From positions 1 to 64,000 of the forward strand of contig NZ_FQZU01000029.1 of assembly GCF_900142135.1 (NCBI RefSeq): DNA of 64,000 bases, written 5' to 3'. The stretch is from Desulfatibacillum alkenivorans DSM 16219 (GTDB lineage: Bacteria; Desulfobacterota; Desulfobacteria; Desulfobacterales; Desulfatibacillaceae). A program made the position numbers and the translations under genes. Every line of letters begins with the position of its first letter. Positions within the stretch are counted from its first letter, which is position 1. Below the pieces are notes generated by a model. It had not been told where the DNA came from and made no database searches. It saw only the letters and a program-made list of their open reading frames with translations. This document shows, piece after piece, positions 16,164 through 24,981 of the stretch.

Positions 16164-17243
16164 ATGAATACTTTAATGACCATCATATTAGCAGGGGCGA
16201 TGCTCCTGGCGTTCGGCCCCGGCCCTACAGCGGCTAAGGGGCGCCTCCAAAAGGCCGCTTTCGCCGGGGGATGCTTTTGGTGCATGGAGAAGCCTTTCGA
16301 GCAAATAGAGGGCGTGGAAGCCGTCATCTCCGGCTACACCGGCGGAGACGTGACAAACCCCACGTATGAACAGGTGTCATCCGGAGTCACCGGGCATCTG
16401 GAGTCCGTGGAGATCCTTTTCGACCCGGACAAGGTGAGCTACGAGCAGTTGCTGGAGGTGTTCTGGCGGCAGGTCAACCCTACGGACGGAGGGGGCCAGT
16501 TTGTGGATCGGGGCCAACAATACGGCACGGCTATATTCTACCATTCGGAAGAACAGCGCCTTGCCGCGGAAAGATCCAGGAAAGCCCTGGATGAGTCCGG
16601 CCGCTACGACAAGCCTGTGATCACCCCAATCCGGGAGGCGGGCGTGTTTTACCCGGCCGAGGATTACCATCAGGACTATTTTAAAAAGAACCCCTTTCGC
16701 TACAAGATTTACCGTTCCAACTCAGGCCGGGACAAGTACCTGGAAAAGGTTTGGGATAAGGATGCAGCTCCCCCTGAAAACAAAACCTCCGGCAAGTATT
16801 CCAAACCCGGAGACGGCGTTTTGAAAAAGCGCCTGACTCCCCTGCAATACAAGGTCACCCAAAAGGAAGGCACCGAGCCGCCCTTTAAAAATGAATACTG
16901 GGACAACAAAAAGCCGGGAATTTACGTGGACATAGTATCCGGCGAGCCTTTGTTCAGCTCCGCGGAAAAATACGATTCGGGAACGGGCTGGCCCAGCTAT
17001 TACAAGCCCCTGGAGCCGGATAATATTGTGGAGGTGGAAGACAAAAGCCTGTTCATGACCCGCACGGAGGTGCGGTCCAAACACGGGGACTCCCATTTGG
17101 GCCACGTGTTCGATGACGGCCCTCCGCCCACCGGACTGCGTTATTGCATCAACTCGGCGGCTTTGCGCTTCATCCCCGTCACGGACCTGAAAAAAGAGGG
17201 GTACGGAGAATACCTCAAGCATTTCGGAATTTCGGAGGAATAG
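16164..17243 (+). CDS. msrAB: Exported bifunctional methionine sulfoxide reductase MsrAB
   Basis: 359 residues: signal peptide (1-24), MsrA domain (about 28-185) with GCFWC (catalytic Cys37), linker, then MsrB domain (about 210-350) ending [11 protein letters not shown] with catalytic Cys328. It reduces both S- and R-methionine sulfoxide in envelope proteins. The MsrB part lacks the two CxxC zinc motifs of zinc-type MsrB and so is of the metal-free form usual in MsrAB fusions. ATG preceded by AAGGAG. Reductant may be the thioredoxin-like lipoprotein upstream. A PerR/Fur-like box sits in the promoter region. Confidence 0.93.
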   Translation: MNTLMTIILAGAMLLAFGPGPTAAKGRLQKAAFAGGCFWCMEKPFEQIEGVEAVISGYTGGDVTNPTYEQVSSGVTGHLESVEILFDPDKVSYEQLLEVFWRQVNPTDGGGQFVDRGQQYGTAIFYHSEEQRLAAERSRKALDESGRYDKPVITPIREAGVFYPAEDYHQDYFKKNPFRYKIYRSNSGRDKYLEKVWDKDAAPPENKTSGKYSKPGDGVLKKRLTPLQYKVTQKEGTEPPFKNEYWDNKKPGIYVDIVSGEPLFSSAEKYDSGTGWPSYYKPLEPDNIVEVEDKSLFMTRTEVRSKHGDSHLGHVFDDGPPPTGLRYCINSAALRFIPVTDLKKEGYGEYLKHFGISEE

Positions 17244-17273
17244 AACTTCCTCGTTTTTTCAGCTCCTTACGCC

Positions 17274-17321
17274 TCCTTTTGACGCCCGGCTCCCCTAAGG
17301 GGCCGGGCGGAACCAAAAGGA
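17274..17321. terminator. Large imperfect hairpin after msrAB
   Basis: Outer arms tccttttg (17274-17281) and caaaagga (17314-17321) enclose the core gcccggc...gccgggc (17284-17290/17302-17308) and cccc-taa-gggg. It lacks a T-run, so it may be a factor-assisted or attenuating structure. The rest of 17322-17580 has another A/T-rich aagggaaaa...ttttccctt pairing at about 17380-17416 but no gene. Confidence 0.45.
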
Positions 17322-17580
17322 CCCGCAGCAGCCTCTGGGACAATTTGTCTCAACATTTCCGCCATATCTCCGCCTTTTTGAAGGGAAAAGCAATCTTGCT
17401 ACTTGTTTTTCCCTTTTCTTTTGGATAAAATCCTGAAAAACTAAATGGAAGATCATGAGCCGCCGGTGAACGCCTGATAAATCGCAGGGAAAAAATCGGG
17501 AAGCATGGCGGCCAAAACATTATTTCCACCGTTTTTCAGGTCATTCGGCTCTAAGGCTGATTGGCGCCAGGAGGTAGGCA

Positions 17581-18396
17581 GTGAAAAATCTGAAGGGACA
17601 GTTGGTACTGATCACCGGAGCGGGAAGAGGAATCGGCCGGAAAATGGCCCACAGTTTCGCCAGGGAGGGCAGCCGCCTGGCCCTGTTGGCCACCACCAGG
17701 GAGGGGATAGAAAGAACCGCGGCCGAGGCCAGGGAGATGGGCGCCGAGGCCAAGGCCTACACCGTGGACGTGGCGGATCGGGATCAGGTTTACGAATTGG
17801 CGGAAACCGTGAAAAAGGAAATGGGAAAAGTGGACGTCCTGGTGAATAACGCGGGGGTCGTCTCGGGCAAGCCCTTCCTGGATTGCGAAGACGAGCAGTT
17901 GGAAAGAACCTTGTCCGTGAATGTCCTGGGGCATTTCTGGACCGTCAAAGCCTTTCTGCCCGACATGATAGAAGCCGACCACGGACACATCGTCACCATG
18001 TCCTCCTCGGCGGGCTGGATCGGCGTGAACTCCCTGGTGGATTACAGCGCCTCCAAGTTCGCCAACGTGGGCTTTGACGAGGCCATTCGCCTGGAATTGC
18101 GTAAAAACGGCGTCAAGGGCGTGGGAACCACCTGCGTATGCCCCTTTTTCACGGATACCGGCATGTTTGACGGCGTAAAAACCCGGTACAGCTTCCTGCT
18201 GCCCATCCTCAAGGAGGACGAGGTGGCCCAACGGGTCGTAACAGCCGTGAAAAAAGGCAAGACCATGCTTAAAATGCCTCCTTTCACCCATACCATTCCT
18301 CTTTTGCGCGTTCTCCCCACCGCCGTGATCGATTTTCTGGCGGTTCATCTGGGAGTCACCAGCTCCATGGACGAGTTTCGAGGCCGGGTCCATTAA
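17581..18396 (+). CDS. Short-chain dehydrogenase/reductase (SDR)
   Basis: 271 residues, classical SDR. Cofactor motif TGAGRGIG (12-19), NNAG, catalytic Tyr155 and Lys159 in YSASK. The C-terminal hydrophobic segment (HTIPLLRVLPTAVIDFLAVHLGV) resembles the membrane-associated retinol/17-beta-HSD-like subgroup, so the enzyme may bind a lipid substrate. The start is GTG at 17581, chosen for AGGAGG six bases upstream. Single gene followed by a strong terminator. Confidence 0.87.
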   Translation: MKNLKGQLVLITGAGRGIGRKMAHSFAREGSRLALLATTREGIERTAAEAREMGAEAKAYTVDVADRDQVYELAETVKKEMGKVDVLVNNAGVVSGKPFLDCEDEQLERTLSVNVLGHFWTVKAFLPDMIEADHGHIVTMSSSAGWIGVNSLVDYSASKFANVGFDEAIRLELRKNGVKGVGTTCVCPFFTDTGMFDGVKTRYSFLLPILKEDEVAQRVVTAVKKGKTMLKMPPFTHTIPLLRVLPTAVIDFLAVHLGVTSSMDEFRGRVH

Positions 18397-18416
18397 GGTC
18401 CGGCGGACTAGAATAC

Positions 18417-18458
18417 AAAAAGCCCGTTTCGCAAGAAAAAGCGAAACGGGCTTTTTGT
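18417..18458 (+). terminator. Intrinsic terminator of the SDR gene
   Basis: Stem aaaaagcccgtttcgc (18417-18432) pairs with gcgaaacgggcttttt (18441-18456) around an eight-base loop, with T-run on either strand, so probably bidirectional. Confidence 0.92.
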
Positions 18459-18521
18459 CTTTATAGGCCGGCGCCATGTCCGGCATTTCCCAGCGTTTCT
18501 GTCGGAAAACCTGGAGCCTCC

Positions 18522-18597
18522 CGCCCGTCACTCCTGAACATTTCTATCAGGAATCCAGCATCGTAATTTTTTCTTTTTTTAACCACGGAACACACGG
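18522..18597. repeat. Left flanking REP-like repeat of the tandem array
   Basis: This ~75-bp stretch (cgcccgtca ... taaccacggaac) recurs at 19680-19753 on the other side of the array. Its hairpin tcctga/tcagga here corresponds to tcccg/cggga in the right copy, a compensating base-pair change. The motif class (gtcattcccg...cgggaatcca) is a widespread proteobacterial REP type. Confidence 0.65.
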
Positions 18598-18935
18598 AAA
18601 ACACGGATGGAATATTTCCGCAATATCCGTGCTTTCCATGCTTTGATGACTTCCAGCCCTGCGGATCAAATATAGCCGTCAATGAATAATGAGCAATGTA
18701 GCTCCAGGGCTTGCCCTGCTTTTTTAGGCGTCCCAGGCAGCGTTGTTAGCTGTTTATTCGGGGGTGGTTATGGGATGTCTGGGTCGTCCTGCAGTTCATA
18801 AACAAATGGCGCTTGATGCCCAATAAAGAAATTTTTTGCAGAAAATCGCCCAATAACAGCTTTAGGTACTGATTAAATTTTACGCTATTTCAGGTAGATA
18901 ATGAGTTATTGAGTTAATGAGAGACGTCCCCAAAA
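18592..18935. repeat. Tandem repeat unit 1 (344 bp, diverged)
   Basis: First of three direct copies. It begins with cacggaaaacacgga, which folds with tccgtgctttcc about 30 bases later, and later holds agggcttgccctg and twice cccaataa. It differs from units 2 and 3 at scattered positions, including a G5 instead of G6 run near 18756, which breaks the short frame seen in the other units. Confidence 0.85.
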
Positions 18936-19281
18936 ACACGGAAAACAGGGAATGGAATATTTCCGCGCCTTCCGTGCTTTCCGTGATTTGATGTCTTTCA
19001 TCCCTATGGATCAAATTTAGCCGTCCATGAATAATAAACAATGTAGCTCCAGGGCTTGCCCTGCTTTTTTAGGCGTCCCAGGCAGCGTTGTTAGCTGTTT
19101 ATTCGGGGGGTGGTTATGGGATGTCTGGGTCGTCCTGCAGTTCATAAACAAATAGCGCTTGATGCCCAATAAAGAAATTTTTTGCAGAAAATCGCCCAAT
19201 AACAGCTTTGGGTACTGATTAAATTTTACGCTATTTCAGGTAGATAATGAGTTATTGAGTTAATGAGAGATGTCCCCAAAA
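18936..19281. repeat. Tandem repeat unit 2 (346 bp)
   Basis: Nearly identical to unit 3. Starts at acacggaaaacaggg with its partner ttccgtgctttccgtg forming a long stem. On the minus strand 19017-19199 is an open frame of 60 codons, but it has no ribosome site, no recognised family and is broken in unit 1, so I do not call a gene. Confidence 0.9.
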
Positions 19282-19625
19282 ACACGGAAAACAGGGAATG
19301 GAATATTTCCGCGCCTTCCGTGCTTTCCGTGATTTGATGTCTTTCATCCCTATGGATCAAATTTAGCCGTCCATGAATAATAAACAATGTAGCTCCAGGG
19401 CTTGCCCTGCTTTTTTAGGCGTCCCAGGCAGCGTTGTTAGCTGTTTATTCGGGGGGTGGTTATGGGATGTCTGGGTCGTCCTGCAGTTCATAAACAAATA
19501 GCGCTTGATGCCCAATAAAGAAATTTTTTGCAGAAAATCGCCCAATAACAGCTTTGGGTAATGATTAAATTTTACGCTATTTCAGGTAGATAATGAGTTA
19601 TTGAGTTAATGAGAGATGTCCCCTG
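19282..19625. repeat. Tandem repeat unit 3
   Basis: Third copy, offset 346 bp from unit 2. It runs into a short degenerate array of cgtcccctgaaat (four or five copies, 19617-19679), which is the unit's own terminal motif gacgtcccc repeated. No coding potential beyond the same 60-codon frame. Confidence 0.9.
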
Positions 19626-19679
19626 AAATCAGAGACGTCCCCTAAAATCGTCCGTCCCCTGAAATCGTCCCCTGAAATG

Positions 19680-19753
19680 CGCCCGTCATTCCCGAATGTC
19701 TCTGCCGGGAATCCAGCGTCTCAATTTCTTTTAACCACGGAACCCACGGAATG
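19680..19753. repeat. Right flanking REP-like repeat of the tandem array
   Basis: Direct repeat of 18522-18597, including cgcccgtca, the gggaatccagc arm and the ttaaccacgg tail. Together they bracket the three-unit array. Confidence 0.65.
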
Positions 19754-19779
19754 GAATGTCATTCCAATTTTTTCAAATT

Positions 19780-20901
19780 TTATTCAAACTTAGCCTTCCA
19801 CTCTGCGCGTTTTTCCTTGGACCATTGGGTGCAATAGGCCGGCTTGAAGCTCATGACAAGCTGCATGCAGGTGTCTCCGCAGGAGGGGCTGCATGGGATG
19901 ATTTCGTCCTCCCTGTCTTCCCGGACCTTTTTCAGCCAGTCGGGATCCGCCCACAAGGGCCTGGCAAGGCCTATGAGGTCGGCCTTGCCTTCCAGCAAAA
20001 TGCGTTCCGCGGCTGCGCCTTCCTGGATGCGGCCCGCCGCGATCACCGGGATCTCCACTTCCTTTTTCACGGCTGCGGCCAGATCCACCATAAAGCAGGG
20101 CTGGATGGATTTGATCAGCACATCGGGAACCATGAAGGATTCCCAGGAGCCTCCCGAAACCGACAGATAAGCTGCGCCCGCCTTTTCCAAAGCCCGGGCG
20201 TAGGGCAGGGAGTCCACCAGCTCCAGGCCTTCGGGCAGCCATTCGTGCGCCATAAAGCGAAAGCCCACGGGCATGTCGTCCACGGCGTCCTTGACCTTTT
20301 TCAGAACCTCCAGGCCGAAGCGCATGCGGTTATCCAGGGAGCCGCCGTATTCGTCGGTTCTCCGGTTGACCCAGGGGGATATGAACTGAGAAAGCAGATA
20401 GCCCGTGGCGCCGTGAAGCTCTACCACGTCGAATCCCGCTTTTTTCGCCCTGAGGGCCGCTTCGGCGAACTTGTCGCCCACGCGGGCGATGTCGTCCTTG
20501 TCCATTTCCTTGTAAATGCGGCCCAGGCCGAAGGTGTCTATATTGGTGGGCGACAAGGGATTGGTCGCCGCTGCAAACCGGCCCGCATGATTAAGCTGGA
20601 TGGCGGCGACGGCGCCTTGGGATTTGATGGCCTCGGCCAGCTTTTCCAGGCCGTCCAGAAAGCAGTCGTCATCGGCCCGGAGGGTTCTGGCGCCTCCTCC
20701 GGCCATGGGGTGGTCTATGGAGGTGCTTTCCACCACGATCATAGCGGCCCCGCTTTGGGCCATGAGGGAGTAGTGGTCCAGGACCATCTGGGAAACCTCG
20801 CCGGTTTCCTTGGCGTATCCCACGTACATGGGGGGCATGACAACGCGGTTGTCCAGCTCCAGGCTTCCTATTTTTAATCCGGAGAACAAACGGGAGTGCA
20901 T
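19780..20901 (-). CDS. Old-yellow-enzyme family NADH:flavin oxidoreductase with Fe-S motif
   Basis: 373 residues forming only the TIM-barrel half of the 2,4-dienoyl-CoA reductase family. Seen are the FMN-binding start (LFSGLKIGSLELDNRVVMPPM), AAIQLNHAGR, and ELHGATGYLLSQFISP followed by NRRTDEYGG. The C-terminal CSPSCGDTCMQLV plus a later Cys (PAYC) matches the [4Fe-4S] ligand pattern. The second, NAD(P)H/FAD-binding half of the full enzyme is missing, so it would need a separate electron donor. Possibly reduces enoates or dienoyl-CoA. Start at 20901 chosen for AAAGGAG; the frame extends to 20943. Confidence 0.85.
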   Translation of the reverse strand: MHSRLFSGLKIGSLELDNRVVMPPMYVGYAKETGEVSQMVLDHYSLMAQSGAAMIVVESTSIDHPMAGGGARTLRADDDCFLDGLEKLAEAIKSQGAVAAIQLNHAGRFAAATNPLSPTNIDTFGLGRIYKEMDKDDIARVGDKFAEAALRAKKAGFDVVELHGATGYLLSQFISPWVNRRTDEYGGSLDNRMRFGLEVLKKVKDAVDDMPVGFRFMAHEWLPEGLELVDSLPYARALEKAGAAYLSVSGGSWESFMVPDVLIKSIQPCFMVDLAAAVKKEVEIPVIAAGRIQEGAAAERILLEGKADLIGLARPLWADPDWLKKVREDREDEIIPCSPSCGDTCMQLVMSFKPAYCTQWSKEKRAEWKAKFE

Positions 20902-21074
20902 GGCTGCTCCTTTCGTTTTGTAGGCGTGATTTATCAGGTCCATGATAGCACGGGAATCGATTCGCCAACAAGTTTAAGCTCAATTGACCGCCGGGAATAA
21001 AATTTTTTCTTGTACACAAAAATGCATGATGTATAGTTTGAAAAAAATCACCCAACTGCATGCAGGAGGAGTCC

Positions 21075-21728
21075 GTGAAAGAAATAGTCCGGTTTGTCAG
21101 CTTATGCCTTATGTCAGCGGTTCTGGCGGCCTTGTGGGGCTGCGCAACGGTCCAGCAAACGGAATCCAACGCCGGGGCCCGGCTTGAAGAGCCCCAGGAG
21201 CAGGTCCAGGCGCCGGCGCCCAAGCCGGCTGAGCAAGCCCAAAAGCAGGCGGTCCAGCCCACGAAAAAGGCGGCTGCGTCCGCCGGCGCAGCCGATGCCA
21301 AGAAGCAAAAGACCCTGGCGGCGATCCGGTCCATGTCAACATTGGGCGATATGGCCATACAGCACCTGACCGAAATGAGCACCATGCGCGATCGGGACGT
21401 GCGGCTGGCGGCCATTGACGCTCTGGGCGGCATTGACAGCCCTTGCGCCCTGGACCCCATCATCACCGCCCTGTCCGACGACGAACGCATGGTCCGGGAA
21501 AAGGCCGTCACCTTCCTGATTTATCGCGGCCCGGAGTTGACCCGCGTCCACGTGGACAGGCTGACCAATATTATGCGCAACGCCCACAAATGCTGGCCCG
21601 ACCCGGCCATGGAGGGCGGAACCATTTACGCCTCCCACTTTGCGGGCAAGGTTTTGTCCAAGGCCGAATCACCGTTCATCAGCCCGGAACTGGCCCGGGA
21701 AGGCTACGAGGCCATGGTGCATTATTAA
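21075..21728 (+). CDS. Lipoprotein with HEAT-like repeats
   Basis: 217 residues starting at GTG 21075 with AGGAGG close upstream (an ATG at 21060 lies before the ribosome site). Signal peptide with lipobox LWGC, then a glutamine/proline/alanine-rich linker (about residues 25-75) that could span part of the envelope, then helical pairs such as RDVRLAAIDALGGIDSPCALDPI and DDERMVREKAVTFLI typical of HEAT repeats. It probably serves as a protein-binding scaffold. No specific partner is suggested by the neighbours. Confidence 0.75.
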   Translation: MKEIVRFVSLCLMSAVLAALWGCATVQQTESNAGARLEEPQEQVQAPAPKPAEQAQKQAVQPTKKAAASAGAADAKKQKTLAAIRSMSTLGDMAIQHLTEMSTMRDRDVRLAAIDALGGIDSPCALDPIITALSDDERMVREKAVTFLIYRGPELTRVHVDRLTNIMRNAHKCWPDPAMEGGTIYASHFAGKVLSKAESPFISPELAREGYEAMVHY

Positions 21729-21740
21729 CCGGAACGGCCG

Positions 21741-22511
21741 CTATTTTTGGCTCGACTCCCACTTGTACAGTTTTTGGGCCTCGAACCAGGCAATGAACGG
21801 ATACAAAAAGGGCAGGTATCCGTTGGCTATCCGTATGCTGTTGAACAAGGTCGATGGAAAAATCGAGTCCTTGTCTTTTTGAATGCCCCGGATGATGGCT
21901 GCTGAAACCTTTTCCGGCTCCTGGCTCGGCCAGGGCACGGGCGTGCCCGACCCCGCCTCCTTGAAAAAGCTGGTCCTGGTGGCAATGGGGAATACCAGCT
22001 GGAGCTTTTGATCCTTTGCAAGCTCAAACCGGTAGGCCGTTGCAAAGCCCCGGATAGCGGCCTTGGTGGAGGAGTACAAGGAATAGCCGGGCAGCGACAA
22101 AAAGCTCATGGCGCTGGCCGTCACCACCACCCTGAATGGGCGGTTCTTGTTGATTTCCTTCATCTTTTCCGCCGCGTAAAAGCTGGAAAACACATTGGTC
22201 TGGTATATTTTTTCTATGTGCTTCCAGTCGGGGTTGTTGATCCGTTCATAATAGGCGAAGCCGGCATTGGCTATGTAAATGTCAATGTCGCCCCATTGCG
22301 CGAGGGCGAAGTCAAACAGCTCGTCCATTTTTTTCGGATCGGAAATATCGCACGGAAATTTTACGACGTTGGGGTGGTCGAAATCCACGTTTTCGATGGT
22401 TCTCGCCACGGCTATGATTTTGCAGTCAAAGCGGGTGAGACGTTGAAGAAGATCCAGGCCAATGCCCGAGGAAGCCCCGGTCAAAATGATTTTTTTCCCA
22501 TTGATGTCCAC
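21741..22511 (-). CDS. Short-chain dehydrogenase/reductase (SDR)
   Basis: 256 residues. TGASSGIG cofactor motif near the N-terminus, NAGFAYYE, catalytic tyrosine and lysine in YSSTKAA. The C-terminus (YLPFLYPFIAWFEAQKLYKW) is hydrophobic, as in SDRs acting on lipids. The start is a GTG at 22511 with AGAGG six bases upstream. It is convergent with the HEAT lipoprotein gene (12 bases apart) and only 35-40% similar by eye to the SDR at 17581. Substrate unknown. Confidence 0.85.
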   Translation of the reverse strand: MDINGKKIILTGASSGIGLDLLQRLTRFDCKIIAVARTIENVDFDHPNVVKFPCDISDPKKMDELFDFALAQWGDIDIYIANAGFAYYERINNPDWKHIEKIYQTNVFSSFYAAEKMKEINKNRPFRVVVTASAMSFLSLPGYSLYSSTKAAIRGFATAYRFELAKDQKLQLVFPIATRTSFFKEAGSGTPVPWPSQEPEKVSAAIIRGIQKDKDSIFPSTLFNSIRIANGYLPFLYPFIAWFEAQKLYKWESSQK

Positions 22512-22819
22512 AGCGCACCTCTTCCTTTTTCTTTAATCCCGGACCGGCGGCGCCGGCCCCATGCACCCGGGCGAACCTGGCCCGGCGCAATGGAAATTAC
22601 GTTGTGGGGGGTAAAGAATTGTCTGTTCAAACCCGAAAAAAACAAGGGATGGTTGAAGGCGGGCGCTGGCGCGGCTCCCCCAAGGCGGGGTTTTCGCCGG
22701 CGATCCTTCAGCGTTTAATGAAAAACTTACGAGCTATACCCCCTCCATACCTTGCAGTTTTTAGGATTCTATGATCTAACCCCCCAATCGGCGAAAAATC
22801 AAGGAAAAAGGAAGAAAAA
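22512..22819. other. Intergenic region between divergent SDR and DHH genes
   Basis: About 308 bases, GC-rich near the SDR with ccggcggcgccgg-like palindromic stretches and AT-rich near the DHH gene. It must hold both promoters, but I see no convincing boxes and no gene. Confidence 0.4.
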
Positions 22820-23851
22820 ATGGACGGGTTGCAGGATTTTACAGCCAGGGTTGAGGCCTTTAAGCAGCATATTCTGCCTGCCAGGTCTGTTCTTATTGCG
22901 GTGCATGACTATCCTGATCCGGATTGTCTGGCCTCCGGGTTCGGCCTGGGAAATCTCCTGACTTATTGGGGGGTTGACCGATGGGAAATCACCCATGGCG
23001 GCTTTGTAGGCAGGGCCGAAAACCGGATGATGATGCAGCTGCTGGACATCAAGACCACCCCCTTCGCCCTGATCGACCTGCAAGGCTTTGACAAGATCAT
23101 TATGGTGGACTCCCTTCCGGGCGGGGGAAACATGTCGCTTCCGGAGGACGTCAAGGTCCACGCCGTGTTCGACCACCACGGCGAGGCGGATTTTTTGCCC
23201 GAATCCTGCTTCAAGGAAGTGCACACCCGGATAGGCGCCACCTCCACCCTGATCGCCCACTATCTCTTCGCCGCCAAATGCCCCCTTTCCCTTAAATTGG
23301 CCACCGCCCTGTTTTACGGCATTAAAACCGACACCCAGGACATGGCCATGGACGTCCTGCCCGAAGACCTGGTGGCCTACCGCAGGCTCTTTGAACTCAT
23401 AGAGCACCGCTTATTGGCCCAGATCGAGCATCCTCCCAGGAACATCGACTTCTTCAAAACGCTTTACCGGGCTTCTGCGTCTTTTTCCGAAAGCGCCAAA
23501 GTGGGCCTGGTCTATCTGGGCAGGGTAAACACCCCGGACCACGTGGCGGAAATGGCGGACCTGTTTCACAGCCTGGAGGAATCGGAGTATACCGTTAGCT
23601 GCGCGTTTTACGAGGACGGCCTGTTTTTTTCCATCAGGTGCAAAAAAAACCGCAATGCGGGAACTCTGGCCAAAAAGATTGCAGGCGCTTTCGGTTGCAG
23701 CGGCGGCGGGCACGAAAGAGCAGGCGCGGGCCGCATTTCCGTGCCCAAGGAGCAGGAGGAGGAAAGGCTCGAGGCTTTTCGCAAGGTGGTGAGAAAAAAC
23801 CTGGGCATTGAGGGTTCGCAGATAGTCCCTTTGGTGGATCGTAAATTGTAG
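22820..23851 (+). CDS. DHH/DHHA1 family phosphoesterase (NrnA/RecJ-like)
   Basis: 343 residues. N-terminal DHH domain: HDYPDPDCLASG (29-40), VDSLPGG, and the name-giving D118-H119-H120. C-terminal DHHA1 domain with the substrate-binding CSGGGHERAGAGR near residue 293-305. Family members are Mn-dependent exonucleases or phosphatases acting on oligoribonucleotides, pAp or cyclic dinucleotides. The first motif reads D-P-D rather than D-A-D. Ribosome site aAAGGAAG. Cytoplasmic, single gene. Confidence 0.87.
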   Translation: MDGLQDFTARVEAFKQHILPARSVLIAVHDYPDPDCLASGFGLGNLLTYWGVDRWEITHGGFVGRAENRMMMQLLDIKTTPFALIDLQGFDKIIMVDSLPGGGNMSLPEDVKVHAVFDHHGEADFLPESCFKEVHTRIGATSTLIAHYLFAAKCPLSLKLATALFYGIKTDTQDMAMDVLPEDLVAYRRLFELIEHRLLAQIEHPPRNIDFFKTLYRASASFSESAKVGLVYLGRVNTPDHVAEMADLFHSLEESEYTVSCAFYEDGLFFSIRCKKNRNAGTLAKKIAGAFGCSGGGHERAGAGRISVPKEQEEERLEAFRKVVRKNLGIEGSQIVPLVDRKL

Positions 23852-23860
23852 GTGACGCGG

Positions 23861-24238
23861 TTATTCGGCCATAAGGCTTCTTATGGCTTGGGACAGGACA
23901 TCCAGGTTGCGCAAGGGCTTGTAAAAAACATGCTCCGGCTTCATGCCTATGTCGATCAGGATGTTTTGGGGGTAATAATCGTCGGAGCCCGTGTAAATGA
24001 TAAACTTCAAATGGCTTTGAATTTTCTTCGCCTCCAGCACCACCGTGTCCCCGTCTATCCCGGGCAAACGCATATCCACGATGGCCACGTCAAAATGTTC
24101 TTTGGCGGCAAGGTCCAACGCCTGCTCCCCGCTTTCGGCGGAAACCGGCTCAAAACCCTCGTCCTCCAAAAAATTGACAAGGCTGTTTCTTACTGGTTCA
24201 TCATCGTCGACAACCAGCACCTTGATATCTATGGTCAT
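23861..24238 (-). CDS. Single-domain response regulator (CheY-like)
   Basis: 125 residues comprising only a receiver domain: acidic pocket DDDE (11-14), phosphoacceptor D55 in VDMRLPG, Thr/Ser switch YTGSDDYY, and the invariant lysine in FYKPLRN. No output domain. Its stop is nine bases from the convergent DHH gene. The kinase is unknown; the hybrid kinase at 26217 is a candidate only by proximity. Ribosome site AAAGGATG. Confidence 0.88.
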   Translation of the reverse strand: MTIDIKVLVVDDDEPVRNSLVNFLEDEGFEPVSAESGEQALDLAAKEHFDVAIVDMRLPGIDGDTVVLEAKKIQSHLKFIIYTGSDDYYPQNILIDIGMKPEHVFYKPLRNLDVLSQAIRSLMAE

Positions 24239-24561
24239 CGTACATCCTTTCCGAAGAGAGTGGCTTGACAGGGCGGATCAAAAAAATTGCCGAAGCCGAT
24301 TTTCGAATACATGCGGAAGCGCTGTTTCATTACATGTCCACGCTTGTAATCAGACTACGGCGCCGTTAGGGCTTTTGTCAACAAATCGGCGGCGCAGGGG
24401 CTCTCAAGAGGAAACTGGCGGCGCCGCCTTGCACGGGCCTGTAAGCGCGCCTTCGGACAGACCATGGATGGAGCCGCTTAAAAGCGTTAAAGAATAATGA
24501 AGATCGTTCCATCTCCGGTGTAATGCTTGTACTAAGGACGCCGATAAGGTACATTACAGCC
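24239..24561. other. Intergenic region between divergent response regulator and cupin genes
   Basis: About 320 bases. No convincing gene or clear hairpin. A TTGACA at 24266-24271 has no good partner box. Confidence 0.4.
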
Positions 24562-24921
24562 ATGATAAAAACCGAATACGATCACATAGCGCCTTATGTC
24601 ACAAAGGACCAAACTTTGATCCGCGAACTGCTGCATCCGGCCGTTCACGGGGGGGGAAGGACCAGTCTGGCTGAGGCCGTTCTGGCGCCGGGGCTGGTAA
24701 GCGAGCTCCACCTGCATGAGGCGGTGGAAGAGATATATCATGTCACCCAGGGAAGCGGAGTCATGACCCTGGGCGCCGAAAAGCTGGAAGTTCGCAGGGG
24801 AAGCACGGCGCTCATTCCGCCCGGAACCCCTCATCAAGTGGAAAATACGGGAGACGGGGACATGCGCATTCTTTGCATATGCTCGCCGCCTTACTCCCAT
24901 GAAGATACAAAATTGCTGTAG
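24562..24921 (+). CDS. Cupin-domain protein
   Basis: 119 residues, one cupin barrel. Motif 1 fits the classical pattern exactly: G44-x5-H50-x-H52-x4-E57-x6-G64. Motif 2 is PPGTPHQVENTGDGDM with the fourth metal ligand His. Likely a mononuclear metal enzyme or a small-molecule binding protein. Substrate unknown. I prefer the ATG at 24562; the frame also opens at 24523 without improving the ribosome site. It is 60 bases ahead of the TRAP binding protein gene and could be co-transcribed. Confidence 0.8.
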   Translation: MIKTEYDHIAPYVTKDQTLIRELLHPAVHGGGRTSLAEAVLAPGLVSELHLHEAVEEIYHVTQGSGVMTLGAEKLEVRRGSTALIPPGTPHQVENTGDGDMRILCICSPPYSHEDTKLL

Positions 24922-24981
24922 CGCTTTCCATGAAAGAGTTATCAGGAGGCGCGCCCCGCATGCCGGCTGTTTGAGGAACCT

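Noticed and set aside
19017-19545. Two identical 60-residue minus-strand frames in repeat units 2 and 3
   Set aside because: No Shine-Dalgarno, no recognisable family, and the frame is broken in unit 1 by a one-base difference in a G-run; more likely chance in a repeat.
18592-19625. CRISPR array
   Set aside because: Repeat units are ~345 bp with no short repeat/spacer alternation and no cas genes nearby.
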